From Pogostemon cablin (taxonomy: Eukaryota; Streptophyta; Magnoliopsida; Lamiales; Lamiaceae), in NCBI GenBank assembly GCA_023678885.1, contig CM042955.1, forward strand, positions 34,194,088 through 34,258,087: 64,000 bases of DNA, given 5' to 3'. This document shows positions 49,311 to 61,187 of this stretch, piece by piece; positions within the stretch are counted from its first letter, which is position 1, and the number at the start of each line of letters is the position of its first letter. The notes beneath the pieces are model-generated. The model made no database searches and was not told where the DNA came from. It saw only the letters and a program-made list of their open reading frames with translations. Made by a program: the position numbers and the translations under genes.

Positions 49311-49454
49311 AGGCAAAAATTTGTGTGCTCCGGGGACACGCCGTGTTCCCATGGGAACACAATTTTCTTCTCCATATTTTATTTAACCATATGTATTGTT
49401 AGGGGTTTAAATTGCAAAGGGGCACGGTGTTTTCGGGGCACAAGAGCCTCACTC
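49311..49454. mobile_element. hAT-like MITE (144 bp) with CTTTTTAT duplication
   Basis: AGGCAAAAATTTGTGTGC at the left and GCACAAGAGCCTCACTC at the right, flanked by CTTTTTAT at 49303-49310 and 49455-49462. Same end motifs as the element at 43455. Confidence 0.78.
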
Positions 49455-49714
49455 CTTTTTATTACCACTTTTATTATTATTATGTTTCTTTATTTAATTA
49501 TTTTAGGAAAAAAATAATTATGTAAGATTTTTTCATTGAATAAATGTTAAAATAATACTCCATAATTTTTATTGTACTATTTTATTAAAATTTACAAGAT
49601 GGACGAAAAATGATACTCTATATTCTTAATAAAAAAAATGATAATTAATCTTCGTATTATACTTAGGTACGCAGCGTCTAATGTGCCAATTCTTACCTCT
49701 GTCTAGCTTAGGGT

Positions 49715-50195
49715 GGATAAAATTACAGAAATTTCGATATACAGTAGTTATCGTATCGAAAAATACCGAAAATATCGAAAAAATAGGTATACCAAAAATT
49801 TTGGTACGGTATGATGTCGTACCGAAATTTTCGGTACGGTATCGGTATATAAATTTTTAAAAATTGGTATTTCGGTATATACCGGAATACCGAAAATATA
49901 TCGGTATTTCGGTATTTTTTCGGTATTTCGGTATATACCGTACTCAAATATCAAAATAATAATTATTTTTATATTTAATATAAATTATTTGATTAAATTA
50001 TTTTCAAATATTATATAATAATTTCGGTATAAATCGATATTTTAACGGTATGAATCGATAATTTTCGATAAAATAGGATGTTTCGGTATAAACGGTATTG
50101 ATCTATAGTATACCGAAATTTCGGTATACCGAAACTTTCGGTACGGTATCGGTATATTTTTTTAATACCGATAATTTCGGTACGGTATACGGTAT
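49715..50195. repeat. CGGTAT / ATACCG palindromic array
   Basis: TTTCGGTAT, ATACCGAAA, GGTATACC and GGTACGGTAT words recur more than 25 times in both orientations within 480 bases. Such arrays are common in sub-terminal regions of hAT-type elements; the outer ends are not clear enough to bound one. Confidence 0.8.
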
Positions 50196-50260
50196 GAGTC
50201 CGTATTTTCTTTCTTAATTTTTTTTTAAATTAAATTTATTATACTTTACATTTATCAATT

Positions 50261-50376
50261 TGTTCCCCAAATTCTCCCCCAATTCTTACTTTTCTCGATC
50301 TGATTCCCCAAATTCTCCCCCAATTCATTTCTCAATTTGGTTCCCCAAATTCTCTCCCAATTCTTCATTTTCTATC
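50261..50376. repeat. Three copies of a 38-base pyrimidine-rich repeat
   Basis: TTCCCCAAATTCTCCCCCAA recurs at about 38-base intervals, each followed by a TTTCTC.ATCT-like segment. Confidence 0.75.
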
Positions 50377-50565
50377 TTAATTCCTTTTTTTTTAAAATTA
50401 AAATGGTAATACTTTCCGTTTCTCAATCTGGTTCTCCCCAACTCTTACCTCTTTGTTTCTTAATTTTTCTTTCAATTAAATTTTTAATATTTGTACATTT
50501 CTCGATTCTTAATTTTAATTTATTTTTTTAATTTTCATCTTTTATTGGATTGAGATTTTTTTATA

Positions 50566-50872
50566 AGAGTGTATATTGGGTGCATCCGGGTGCACCCATA
50601 TGTGTATGCCTTTTTATTCTATTTTGTATACATATTATTTTATTTTGTATACGCGTTTTGTAATAATTGCATACTTTTTTCACATTAAGTTTTCATTAAA
50701 AAAACTAACATCCATATGTGTATAATTTTTTATTGAATATTATATAGTACAATTTTTCATTAAAAAAATTAACAATTAAATTGTATACATTTTTACTCTT
50801 AATTGTATATGTTTTTGTTTATATTTGTATATGGGTGCATCCTATCTTTAGGTGCATTGGGTGCACACTATA
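50566..50872. mobile_element. Possible MITE with GGGTGCA inverted ends
   Basis: AGTGTATATTGGGTGCATCC at the left and GGGTGCACACT at the right are inverted. The interior is AT-rich and non-coding. Confidence 0.45.
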
Positions 50873-50875
50873 AAT

Positions 50876-51440
50876 TGTCTTTTTATAATTTTACATTTCA
50901 TAAATTTCTTTATTGATTTTGTTAATTGAATGTATTTTAATTTGCATAAAAAGAATACGCTAAAGTGAAAATAAATAAATAAAAGAAAAGGAATTGAAAA
51001 ATAAATTAATAATAAAAATGATGTTATTTGATAAATTTATAAAAGTGAATTTTCAAGATGAATAATAAAAAGTATTAAATGAATATATAACAAATGAAAG
51101 GAATAAAAAGAACCGAAAGAAAGTGATGCATTAGAATAAAGGTGATGAATTATGAAAGTTTGAGAATAAAATGACTTTTATAACATTAGAAAAAAATCTC
51201 AAAATAATTTTAAAAAAAATTGGTAGTGAAACTATTTTAAAGAATAAAAATTATACATAAATATATATACTAGTCCTAAAATTTGAGATAATATTAATTA
51301 TAAAACATTAAAACTAAAATATATAAGTAAAAGAATGTACTAAAAATAATAATCTCAAATTTTCACAAAAATAAACTTTTATAAACATTTGTCATAAGTA
51401 TATTATGACTAGAAAATTACAAAATATATATATATATATA
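50876..51440. other. AT-rich intergenic DNA, no gene seen
   Basis: No coding frame, inverted ends or recognisable repeat other than a short TA run at 51424-51442. Confidence 0.5.
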
Positions 51441-51554
51441 TACTAGTACACATTCCCACGTAATACGCGGATAAATTATTATAACCAATTAAAAAAATAT
51501 AATTAAAGGTGGTATTTAATTAATAGATATACATAATTTAAAGATATACATGAA

Positions 51555-51626
<72 letters not shown>

Positions 51627-51801
51627 TAAGTAATATTCCTAACCAATCAAAAAAATGATTAAAGGTGATATTTAATTTGAATATGTACATGAATAATAAT
51701 GATAATAATAATAATAATAATAAATAAATAAATAAATAAAAGTAATAATAATAATAATAATAATATAAGAAATATTCCTATAATTTAAAGATATACATGA
51801 A

Positions 51802-51837
<36 letters not shown>

Positions 51838-52300
51838 TAAGTAATATTCCTAACCAATCAAAAAAATGATTAAAGGTGATATTTAATTTGAATATGTACA
51901 TGAATAATAATGATAATAATAATAATAATAAAAAATAAATAAATAAATAAAAGTAATAATAATAATAATAATAATATAAGAAATATTCCTAACCAATCAA
52001 TTAAAGGTGGTATTTAATTTGAATATGTACATGAATAATAATGATAATAATAATAATAATAAATAAATAAATAAATAAAAGTAATATTCTAAAGATGATA
52101 TTTAATTTGAAGATATACATGAATAATAATAATAACAATAATAATAATAATAATAATAATTAGTTGGATATATTTTATTAATTTATTTCTAACTAATAAA
52201 AAAATATAATTAAATGTGGTATTTAATTTATAAATATACATGATTTAAAGATATACATGAATAATAATAATAATAAATAAATAAAAATAGAAAGATTATA
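51441..52300. repeat. Composite (TAA)n minisatellite array
   Basis: A longer unit (CCTAACCAATCAAAAAAATG then GATTAAAGGTGATATTTAAT then TACATGAATAATAATGATAA) is repeated several times (about 51637, 51848, 51987), each followed by ATA/TAA microsatellite runs of different length. It starts beside ACTAGTACACATTCCCACG. Confidence 0.82.
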
Positions 52301-52398
52301 CATGTGATATTAAAATAAAAAAATAAAAAATATATGACAATTAATCACGTCGCGACATCTCATACTTTTAAAAATTTATTTATAACAACGTATTCATA

Positions 52399-52440
<42 letters not shown>

Positions 52441-52556
52441 TTAATTTTTTTAAATTTGGCCCCTTCCATCCTTTCATTTCTCCTAGGCCCCAAAACCTCA
52501 GTGGCCCAAACTCAATGCCTGCCCTGGTAGAGGTGTCACTCAATAATCACATAGTA

Positions 52557-52832
52557 CTCCCTCCGTCCAATAGTTAAGCTCACCGACACTATAAATACAG
52601 AATTTAAAAAATTACTTTTTGATCAACTTTATTGACTTTTTAAGGATATTATAGTATTTTTAAATAATAAATAAATTATAAAGTATGTTATGCGTGTTAA
52701 GTAGGAATGATATTTTTGAAATTAAGATAACTTTTAAGGTTGTTGGTTAATATGAGTTTTTTTATTTTTTTGGTGAACATAAGTGTAGGACGGACGAAAA
52801 CGGAAAGTGTGATGACCGTGGGACAGAGGGAG
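52557..52832. mobile_element. Stowaway-like MITE (276 bp)
   Basis: CTCCCTCCGTCCAATAGTTA at the left and the complement of CTCCCTCTGTCCCACGGTCA at the right, flanked by TA (52555-52556 and 52833-52834). It lies about 250 bases beyond the stop codon of the ABC1-like kinase gene. Confidence 0.85.
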
Positions 52833-53086
52833 TATAACTTTTGTTATTAGAAGAGTTATAATTTGGGCATAATTTATGATGATGTGTGTGAGAGAGATTT
52901 GTCAAATTTCAAATTAACTCCTTAGATTGGCCACACGCCACCATTTGTGAACCAAACCAACAAGCCGCATGCTTGGTAGTAATAAACACGCACCAAATCA
53001 TTTAATAAACACGCACCAAATCATTCCATGCACTGTGGTGTGCGTGAGAGAGAGGAAGAGAAGGGGAAGAGAGAGAATTAATACTG

Positions 53087-56000
53087 CTATAGATTATGAG
53101 GGTTATTGGCAAATTTATGAATGATCCTAGATGTTATATGCCAGATAGTATGAGGCAATTTGTGGGAGGAGTGTAGCAACAATGCTGATACAATGTCATA
53201 TGCAAACCTTTGAAACTCAGGTTTCGTTGCGAGCCGTAACGCCATAGCTGCCCACATGTCTGGAGCTAACTTCACTGCGTGTCTAAATGATTGAAATCCA
53301 CTTACCACTCTCTCAAGCGTCACTTCATCCTGTCGAGTAAAACACTATCCACATATGAGATACGTGAGATGAGCTGATGTATAAACAAATCAGGAACCAC
53401 GTTCGACCACACACAAGATTTATCCACTGTCTGGAGCGTCTTCTGTAGGGGAGAAGATAGAAGCATGTCTCCATATTTAAGCTATAACCCGTTTATCTAA
53501 ATCTAGAAGGTTTAAAAACCTTACTAACATGCATTTTATATCATTAATTTACCATAGCCAACCATATATGTAAATACGAACCTTGGAGTTCATTTTCGCT
53601 GCATCAAACTTCTCCTCAGAAAAGCAAGAAACTACTTCGTCAAGGAAAGTATCAGCTGCATTAAGTATGTCCCTTAAAAGGAAAACCTGTACCCGAGAAC
53701 CTTTCTTGGATAAAATAAATTGGAAAAGATCCTCAGTAGCAGAAACAACAGCTCGCATGTTGAACGATTTCCATCCCAGTGGATTTGAAGATGTTTCTTG
53801 AGGTGCAGATGAAGTCCTATTGGTTTCAGAAGCTTGCTCGGATATAGCCGCTACCTGAAACAACATATAGATGTACGAGTTCGGAATCAATACCCTAACA
53901 TCTAAAACAAACCTTTCACTCAAAAAACCTGGTAACGAAAAGGGCATGTGTAATTTTCTAGTTAGCTAATAAGGGCACGTCATGAGAAATGAAGGTAAGG
54001 GCACTTTAACATACTCAATGCAAAATGGAAAAATCGAGTTTCTAAATCTTGCTGGTGAGACATATATCGAAGCAAAAAATTTCTTAGATGAGCACCATTA
54101 TCACCCTGCCACACGCTTATATTTTTTTGGCCAAGACATCAGAGTTTTTACTCAAATAGGGTGACTGCTTATTCAGAAAACAAAGGAATTTTTTAAAGTT
54201 CATCTGTTAACAAGTGTGATTGTGAGCTTGAAGGAGTGTAAGAATTATGGCCAGGGAAAATACTCACCAGCTTCTCTAACCGATTCCATCTTATGGATCC
54301 ATCATTCCGAATCAAAAGTTGACCCAAGATTTTCCTCATATCAGGACTTGGGTCCATGAGCAGCCTACCAATGACAAAAGGATATGCACTTTCAACTACT
54401 TTGAAATCAGGGTCCAGAACTTTTGCAGTCCCTTCAAGTGATCCGAGGGCTCTTATAACCAGGGCGTAATCCGGAGGAAGACAGAAATTAAAATCGTACA
54501 TAACATCGTATAACTGATTCATTATGCCCTGAATGCAAATTGTTAAGGACAATAGACATTAGCTAAGGATTAGGATATGATTGCTTAACACTAGGTCATA
54601 GCACTTTCATAGTTCCTCCAAACAAAAACACCAATTATAAAAACCTGAAAATCTTGGGATTGTTTAGTTCCATCACCAAAGGATGCCTTTAAAGCATCTG
54701 ACACAGCATGTATATCTTCACCTTCAGGTATAAAGCCCAGAGACAGAAAGTTATTTGCTAACCCCAGAGAATCACGATTCACGAAGTGCACCAACTGAGA
54801 CAGAATAATCCAAATTAAATTAGACAGAGGTATTATCTTCAGGGGAAAGGACACTGAAATTGTCTTTACCACTTTGATTAGTCCCACACGATAGTGGCGT
54901 GGAATATCACCCATCATTCCAAAGTCAAAATAAGCAAGGGACCCATTCTCAGTAGCAACAAGATTTCCAGGGTGGGGATCAGCATGGAAAAATCCCACCT
55001 CAAGTAATTGCCTCAGAGAGCAATACAAACCCTACAGGTTTCAAAACATTTTGCAAGAGCATAAACATTTTATTGGATAAGAATAAATATGGATCGGAGT
55101 ATAAGAAACTCAGAGAGCACAACAGGCTGGAGAAAAAGACAATCAAAGCACACATCATCAGACACAGAGATCTACAGATAAGACAGCTTAAACTAAAATA
55201 ACTAAATATCCAGTATGAACCCCAAAAGGTCTGCTCTTTGCCATTACCTCATCAATTAGTTGTTTCCGGTTTAGACAGGCTTCTCTCAGTCGATTACTAT
55301 CAGTAAGCTTGATCCCATCAATCCATTCCATTGTAAGTACAGCTTTCCGGGTTAGATTCCAATATATTTTGGGAACTTTGATACCAATTGATTGATGATG
55401 TGCTACATTAGTATCTTGTGAGCTTGTTGCCTCATTACCTGAAAAATAACAATATATCAAAGCAACACACAAATGAAACACCTTAGAACCTAAGTCACAG
55501 AAGTGATGGAGTTCAACAAACTTGATAACTTCATGTATTCAAGCTAAGTTCATCACTAAGAGGATATATAGCAGCAAAAACTGGAATTCAGAGAAGCTAA
55601 TCAAAAGAGTTGCTCCTTTTCATTTTCTGAGATACTACCTAGGTGTGCAAGGCTACTTCATGGTGTAACCAACTGTCTATGAAACAGAGAGAAGATATAT
55701 TCCAGAGTAATGAAATCGTTTGCTTTGAACCTAAGATGCAAAACTAGTGTCAACTTCTGATCTCTTTTCAACATGAGTAAGGAGACAGCAGTACTGGTCT
55801 TCATAAGCTTATTAGTGGAAAAATAACATAGATAACTGAGTAAAACTAACAGAAACACTCTTCTCAATATTCTTTTAGCAATGCTAACCTCCAGCAGTAG
55901 CAAGGATGTTTCAACTGCAGCATAGATGATCAACCCTTATCACATGAAAAGTGACAATGCGTAAAGATGTTCTCTGAGCTGAATTTTTATTTTTATTTTA

Positions 56001-59000
56001 AATATAGGAAGGCCATTGTAACAATGGTTAACTAGTTTAACATCCAAGGGCTGATAAAACTTCTCCACCAAATGGGTTAACCCACAGTACCCCTACACAA
56101 AATTACCAATGATGCAAGTAATTCTCTAAAATTTGATCAAACTTACAGGAAGGACAGCCGTAAAGAGCACCAAATCGCTCAGCGTTTTGACCCTCCAGGA
56201 TGTAGTCAATCTCCTCAAACATTCGCCTCACCTATTCAATCCAAAAGGTTGAAGAATCTCATTAAGATAGAGGCTTTGAATACCCACCCATCCCCATTAC
56301 AGGGATAGTGTCAAATTTAGTTATAAGAAACAGCAGTTCAAAATTTATGAAGTGCAATGCAGTACAACAATTTTCATCTACAAGAAGCAACAGTATAACC
56401 TAGCAAATAATCAGCCAATTTGTGTTGGAGGATATGCATAAAAGCAGTAGACAAAAATGTCATGATAAATTATGTCAAGTCACTATCCCACAAAATGTAT
56501 GCCAGGAAAGGCATGTATGTTTGTTTCTCGAACCAAGTCTAAGGAAAGTAGGGGACTGTACACCATCAGGAGTCTCACCATCTCATTCACTGCTACTAAC
56601 AGATCTCTACGAGCTTTAGCAAATCGCTTTAACTGGCCTCCTATCATATTAAATAGCAGGGCATCAAGGGTCAACAAATGGGACATACCCGGTCTCTGAA
56701 CTTTGACAGCTACAAGCTCTCCAGAGTACAGGTGAGCTGCAACACTTGAAGAACAAACACACATTTAATAGAATCTTCTTAGTTTTACCTTCCCCAACCC
56801 CAACCTAGAAATAGAACCAAAATGCACATCAATATGATTTACAGGAACTCAGTTGTCTAACCTTTATAAACCTGTCCCAAGGATGCTGCAGCTATTGGCT
56901 CCTTGCTAATATCAGCAAACAGTTTAGAAACTGGCATGCCCAACTGGGATTCAATGGATTTCATGGCAATATCTGATGGAAACGGAGGTATTTGGTCCTG
57001 GCATTAGCACGAGACTTCAGTTGAACATTCAATTTTTTTTTTTAAAATTAACAGGCATCAAGTATCACATTACAGTGAAAGTATTGAAGCCTGGTCAGCA
57101 ACCGAACCAATGAAAAAAATGAAAGAAATTCCACCATATACCTGTAATTTTGCAAGTTCTTGGCAATATATCTTAGGCAGTATATCTGGCCTTGTGCTTA
57201 AAGCTTGTCCAAGCTGTAAATCAGAAAAGGATTTGTTTAAACTAATGTCACTTGAAGCAATTTTACAGTTTCATAAGCCCTACACATAAGGCTCAACATC
57301 ATCAAAATAGCACCTTCAACTTCCTACAAGTTTTATTTTCATTACTTGCAGTCAATCACAAGGAGGATCTACCCATAATTGCCCAGAGAGGAAACAAAGA
57401 TTGATAGCTACAGACAAGACCAAGATGTTGTAGATCTTACAAAACCACAAGCTTCAGTAGTAAGGAAAACACTAACCACAAGATTGCTTACAATATATAT
57501 ATCAAGATGCAATATGCTACATGACGGGCATAAGCTTTTAAAATATCTCCATGAGCCCCCTTATCCAACAATTCATTGATCCAATAAATGTGAAATTCAC
57601 TTCAAGATCAAGAGCCCTACAACCCACGTTTTGCAATCAAGTCCAGAAACTAGCCTAGAAAGTCAATAAGTAAGAATCTACCAAGTCACAACTCACAAGA
57701 TCTATAGAGATGTGTTTGAAATTTAAGGTAAAAGCATATATGATGTTGCCTCCAAATTGTACAGAAAGAAAGTAGAAAGAGCTTGTGCTCAATTACACAG
57801 ATAATTTAACCCTCTATCTTCAGAACATGATATAGTAGGTCATCTATGAGTATCAATTCAATAATGGAGAAATAAAATAAACAAGAAAATGAGGATGATG
57901 AATAGATTCAGGATCAATCAATAACTCTTTTAAATTATTCAGAAAAAATCCCATTATTTAAAATGACCGGCACTTGGATCAATAAATATACAAACAAGAG
58001 AAATACTAATCAAACTATACAAGATAAAAGCATAATAGGACAAACAACATAGAAATAATTAATTCAAATGTTTGAGTGCAACAAAACTTGCCTTGATATA
58101 AAAAGGCCCCAATCGGATAAGAGTTTCACGAAACTGCAACATGTCAATCCATATTAGAGCAAATTTTCATAAATATATAACAACTAAACATATTTACCAG
58201 AATACAGAACTTTTAAATATATAACAACTCAACATAATTACCAGAATACAGATCTTTTAATTTTATTATGCAAGTATGGCACATTTCTTATAGTGGCAAT
58301 AAAGATACAAAAACTTGCATATGCACCAACAGATGACAACGAGCCTTTTTCAGATTTTCATGATTTAACTATTTCTGTTAAGTTAGTTAAACAAGGTTGA
58401 CCAACTTGGATCAGACACCACGTATTTCAAGAGTTGGACTTCACAACTTTTCAAAGAAAAAAAGAAATTACAAACATGTCACATTACAAATGCTAAATTT
58501 CAATTCCAATTAATTTTCAATGTTGATTACATCCCCTTCAGTTCTATCTAATTCAACATTTCTGAAACTGCAACAAATTTGTTTAACTGCAAAAAAGATT
58601 CCTATGTCATTATAAATTGATTCCAGGTTGTGCCAAAAATAAATAACCAGGTTAGTTGTTTTGAAACCACGTCTTCTTTAAAGCCTAATAAACATCTTTT
58701 TCTAAACAAGAGAAGAAAAAAAAAAAGTAGTCACCTGAAACTCTTAGTGAACTACTCCACTAAATATAGATACCCCAATTAATCTTACAATGCCCGAATC
58801 TTTTGCTTCAATCACTATAGACACTGGCTGAAATTGATAAATCTCTTTGGTAAGTGAATTTAAACTGGTAACATATGCTACATAAAGCTTATATGTAGGA
58901 AATCCTAAGTAATGTCAGAAATATAAGCCTGAAAAAGGGACAAGAAGAAATTTGCATCTTAATTTTACTCGAGACAACTGGGAGAGATGAGGTACTTTCC

Positions 59001-60181
59001 AGCGGATTATTGGAAGAGCCAAGATAGTTTAAATAAATATTAGATGAAAACAAGCTCAAAGCTCTTATTTTAGTAAATTATGTCAAACCTAGAAAGGGAG
59101 CAACTAATTTGGATATAATTTCCTCGACTCATTCTGCATTAAAAATTTTGCATCTCAATGATGAAATATTACAACTAACCATAATTGAACGCTTGTTCAT
59201 ATCTTGAACAAAGAAGCGCCATATAGTTAGCTTCACCACATGGAATGAAATTATAGCAGCTCTGTACAAAGCAAAGAATGCACAAAAACGGTAGAAAACT
59301 GAAACACTTCTTGAACCAAGAGTACGTCCAAATTGACTTTCGAGCGATTCTTTCCTCAATTTCGCATACTCAGCAGAAGGCCTTTCACCATGCACACTAG
59401 AGTAGCTAGTAGAAAAACTGCAACAGATTCATCAAAGCAGCATAAGAAAACCGATAAGGAAATTAAGTTGTTAGAAACTAGAAAAGATCAACTAAATCTA
59501 TAGTGAAAAACGTATTTGCAACAGTCAAAATTACGCAGCCTCAGAAAATGGAAACCATCACACACCACACATCAAACAGACATATCAAATTAAAAGAGCA
59601 TGAAATGTTGGTATACATTTTGTATAACATGGAAACAGAAATCTACAATAGTTTAACTCATCACAAAGATATGAACCACGACTAAAGATGCCAATTCCAA
59701 GTCAGACTCTAGCCCAAACATTTTATAAAACTCACACTTAGATTATTATCTTTAATTATCAACGGAGCTAAAAAATCTTACTTAAAGTAGCTAAGCGTAG
59801 CCTTACAATTTTGGATGTAGAAAGCGCGAGACATAATACTCATCATGCATTCTGCAACGAAGATCTTTTGGCCCTCCAAGCAGCATCAGCCTCAATCTAA
59901 TTGTCTCTGCAGAACTCCCATCCCGCAAATCTACAAATGATACGAACAAGATACGATCAACAGAGACTCCAAACACATGAGTCGCACCTTAAAATAGGGA
60001 AAACCCATTACAACCACATTATTCAGAATCCACTAAAACACATGAACCACCAACAAATTGCACATAATAAACACAAAACATCCATAAGTAACAGCATCCA
60101 GAGTGAGAGAGATGGAGGGAAATTACGCGTGGAGTGAAGAAGAAGATGGCGGCGTTTCAGACAATCAACAAGAGTCTTCAT
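53087..60181 (-). CDS. ABC1-family atypical kinase (UbiB/ADCK type), 15 coding exons
   Basis: Coding exons in gene order: 60181-60127, 59930-59807, 59417-59180, 58133-58092, 57213-57142, 56997-56862, 56736-56579, 56231-56147, 55438-55248, 55031-54870, 54794-54645, 54528-54268, 53854-53582, 53442-53401, 53329-53087. All phases join and give 743 residues. Family marks: KLGQ (about 153-156), Ala-rich loop AAASLGQ (213-219) in place of a Gly-rich loop, VAVK (Lys 234), E-x-D (282-284), HADPHPGN (383-390) and DFG (403). ABC1 kinases act in plastids or mitochondria on prenylquinone and redox metabolism; the Arg/Ser-containing N-terminus could be a transit peptide, but plastid or mitochondrion is not decided here. 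The first exon is inferred from a matching phase; a later ATG at 59886-59884 would give 710 residues. The 71-base intron 53330-53400 and the donor GTTCGT after 53582 are the weakest points. Intron 3 (after exon 58133-58092) has a GC donor. Confidence 0.87.
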
Positions 60182-60404
60182 CCGAACAGAAGATGAAGAG
60201 AATGCTTATAAATCTAATGAATTTTGATGCAACCCCATATTCGTTGTTGGATCGAAGGTGTTCGATAAAATGCGCAGCTGAAGAATCATATACGTAGCTG
60301 CTCTGCAGTAGTTTCCAGGATTGAAAAGAAAAGATGATTAATTGCATTCGCACCCCATAATTTTCTAAAATTGCAAAATACTTCGGTGGTGTTGCATTGC
60401 AGTA

Positions 60405-60446
60405 GTGACACGTGTGAAGGGACATGTCTGCTTGGTGACACGTGTG
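60405..60446. promoter_or_regulatory. Two G-boxes upstream of the ABC1-like kinase gene
   Basis: GTGACACGTGTG occurs twice, 30 bases apart (CACGTG at 60409-60414 and 60439-60444), about 230-265 bases upstream of the proposed start codon. G-boxes bind bZIP and bHLH factors in light and abscisic-acid responses; the role here is inferred. Confidence 0.6.
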
Positions 60447-60449
60447 CAT

Positions 60450-61187
60450 AAGAGTGTGCCACGATTTATTTTGCTAACTACCGTGGGATAATTATAGAAA
60501 GGCTCTCGAACTAATTTATGAAATTTTTTTTTATTTTATTTTATTAATTTGAATCTTTTTGGTTTCGAAAATTGATGTTAACGTTGATAACCCATTCTTA
60601 GTTAAAACGCATATAATAAAGATTAATTTGTCACCTCTTTTATTTATTAGATTAGATATTACTTTTTTTTTAAATCAATGATATAGTAAATTATCATTTT
60701 TCTGGTAAAATTGCTAAAGAAAAAAAAATCATACTATTGAATGAGAGAAGCTAGTATTCAACCAATTACATCCCTGGGGGATGGTATTGAGTGTTACTCT
60801 TTAATACCAGGATTACACTTCACAAGAGTGTTACTCTTTAAAATGGTTCCACCCTAATTTTTAGGTTATTTTTTATTTTTCTTTAATTTATGGTATAGTA
60901 GTTTTATTACTTTTATGGCTTAGTATTAATTTCAATGATATAATTATAAATAATCTTAAAAAAAAAAAAAAAAAGAGTTGAGTACCGTTCCACGAACCAT
61001 GAGATACTCCCTCTTGAAGTAATCTGCCTAAGATCAATGATGCATGATTGCATTAAAAGATGAGAGATTTCAAACAAATGATAATGAAAACAAAATTTTG
61101 AAGAGATAATAGTTGTATGTTGTGCTTGTATAATAGGAAACAAAAATGATAAAGCAAAAAGAATGGACAGAAGTGAAGTAGACGAGA
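60450..61187. other. Intergenic region between SDA1 and the kinase gene
   Basis: AT-rich, no gene seen. It should hold the 3' UTR of SDA1 (next to 61188) and the distal promoter of the kinase gene; both genes point left. A poly(A) run of 16 lies at 60959-60974 on the plus strand. GAGTGTTACTCTTTAA occurs twice (about 60789 and 60826). Confidence 0.5.

Noticed and set aside
55658..55933. 91-codon minus-strand frame with hydrophobic residues
   Set aside because: It lies in an intron of the ABC1-like kinase, has no homology and is not needed for the continuous frame.
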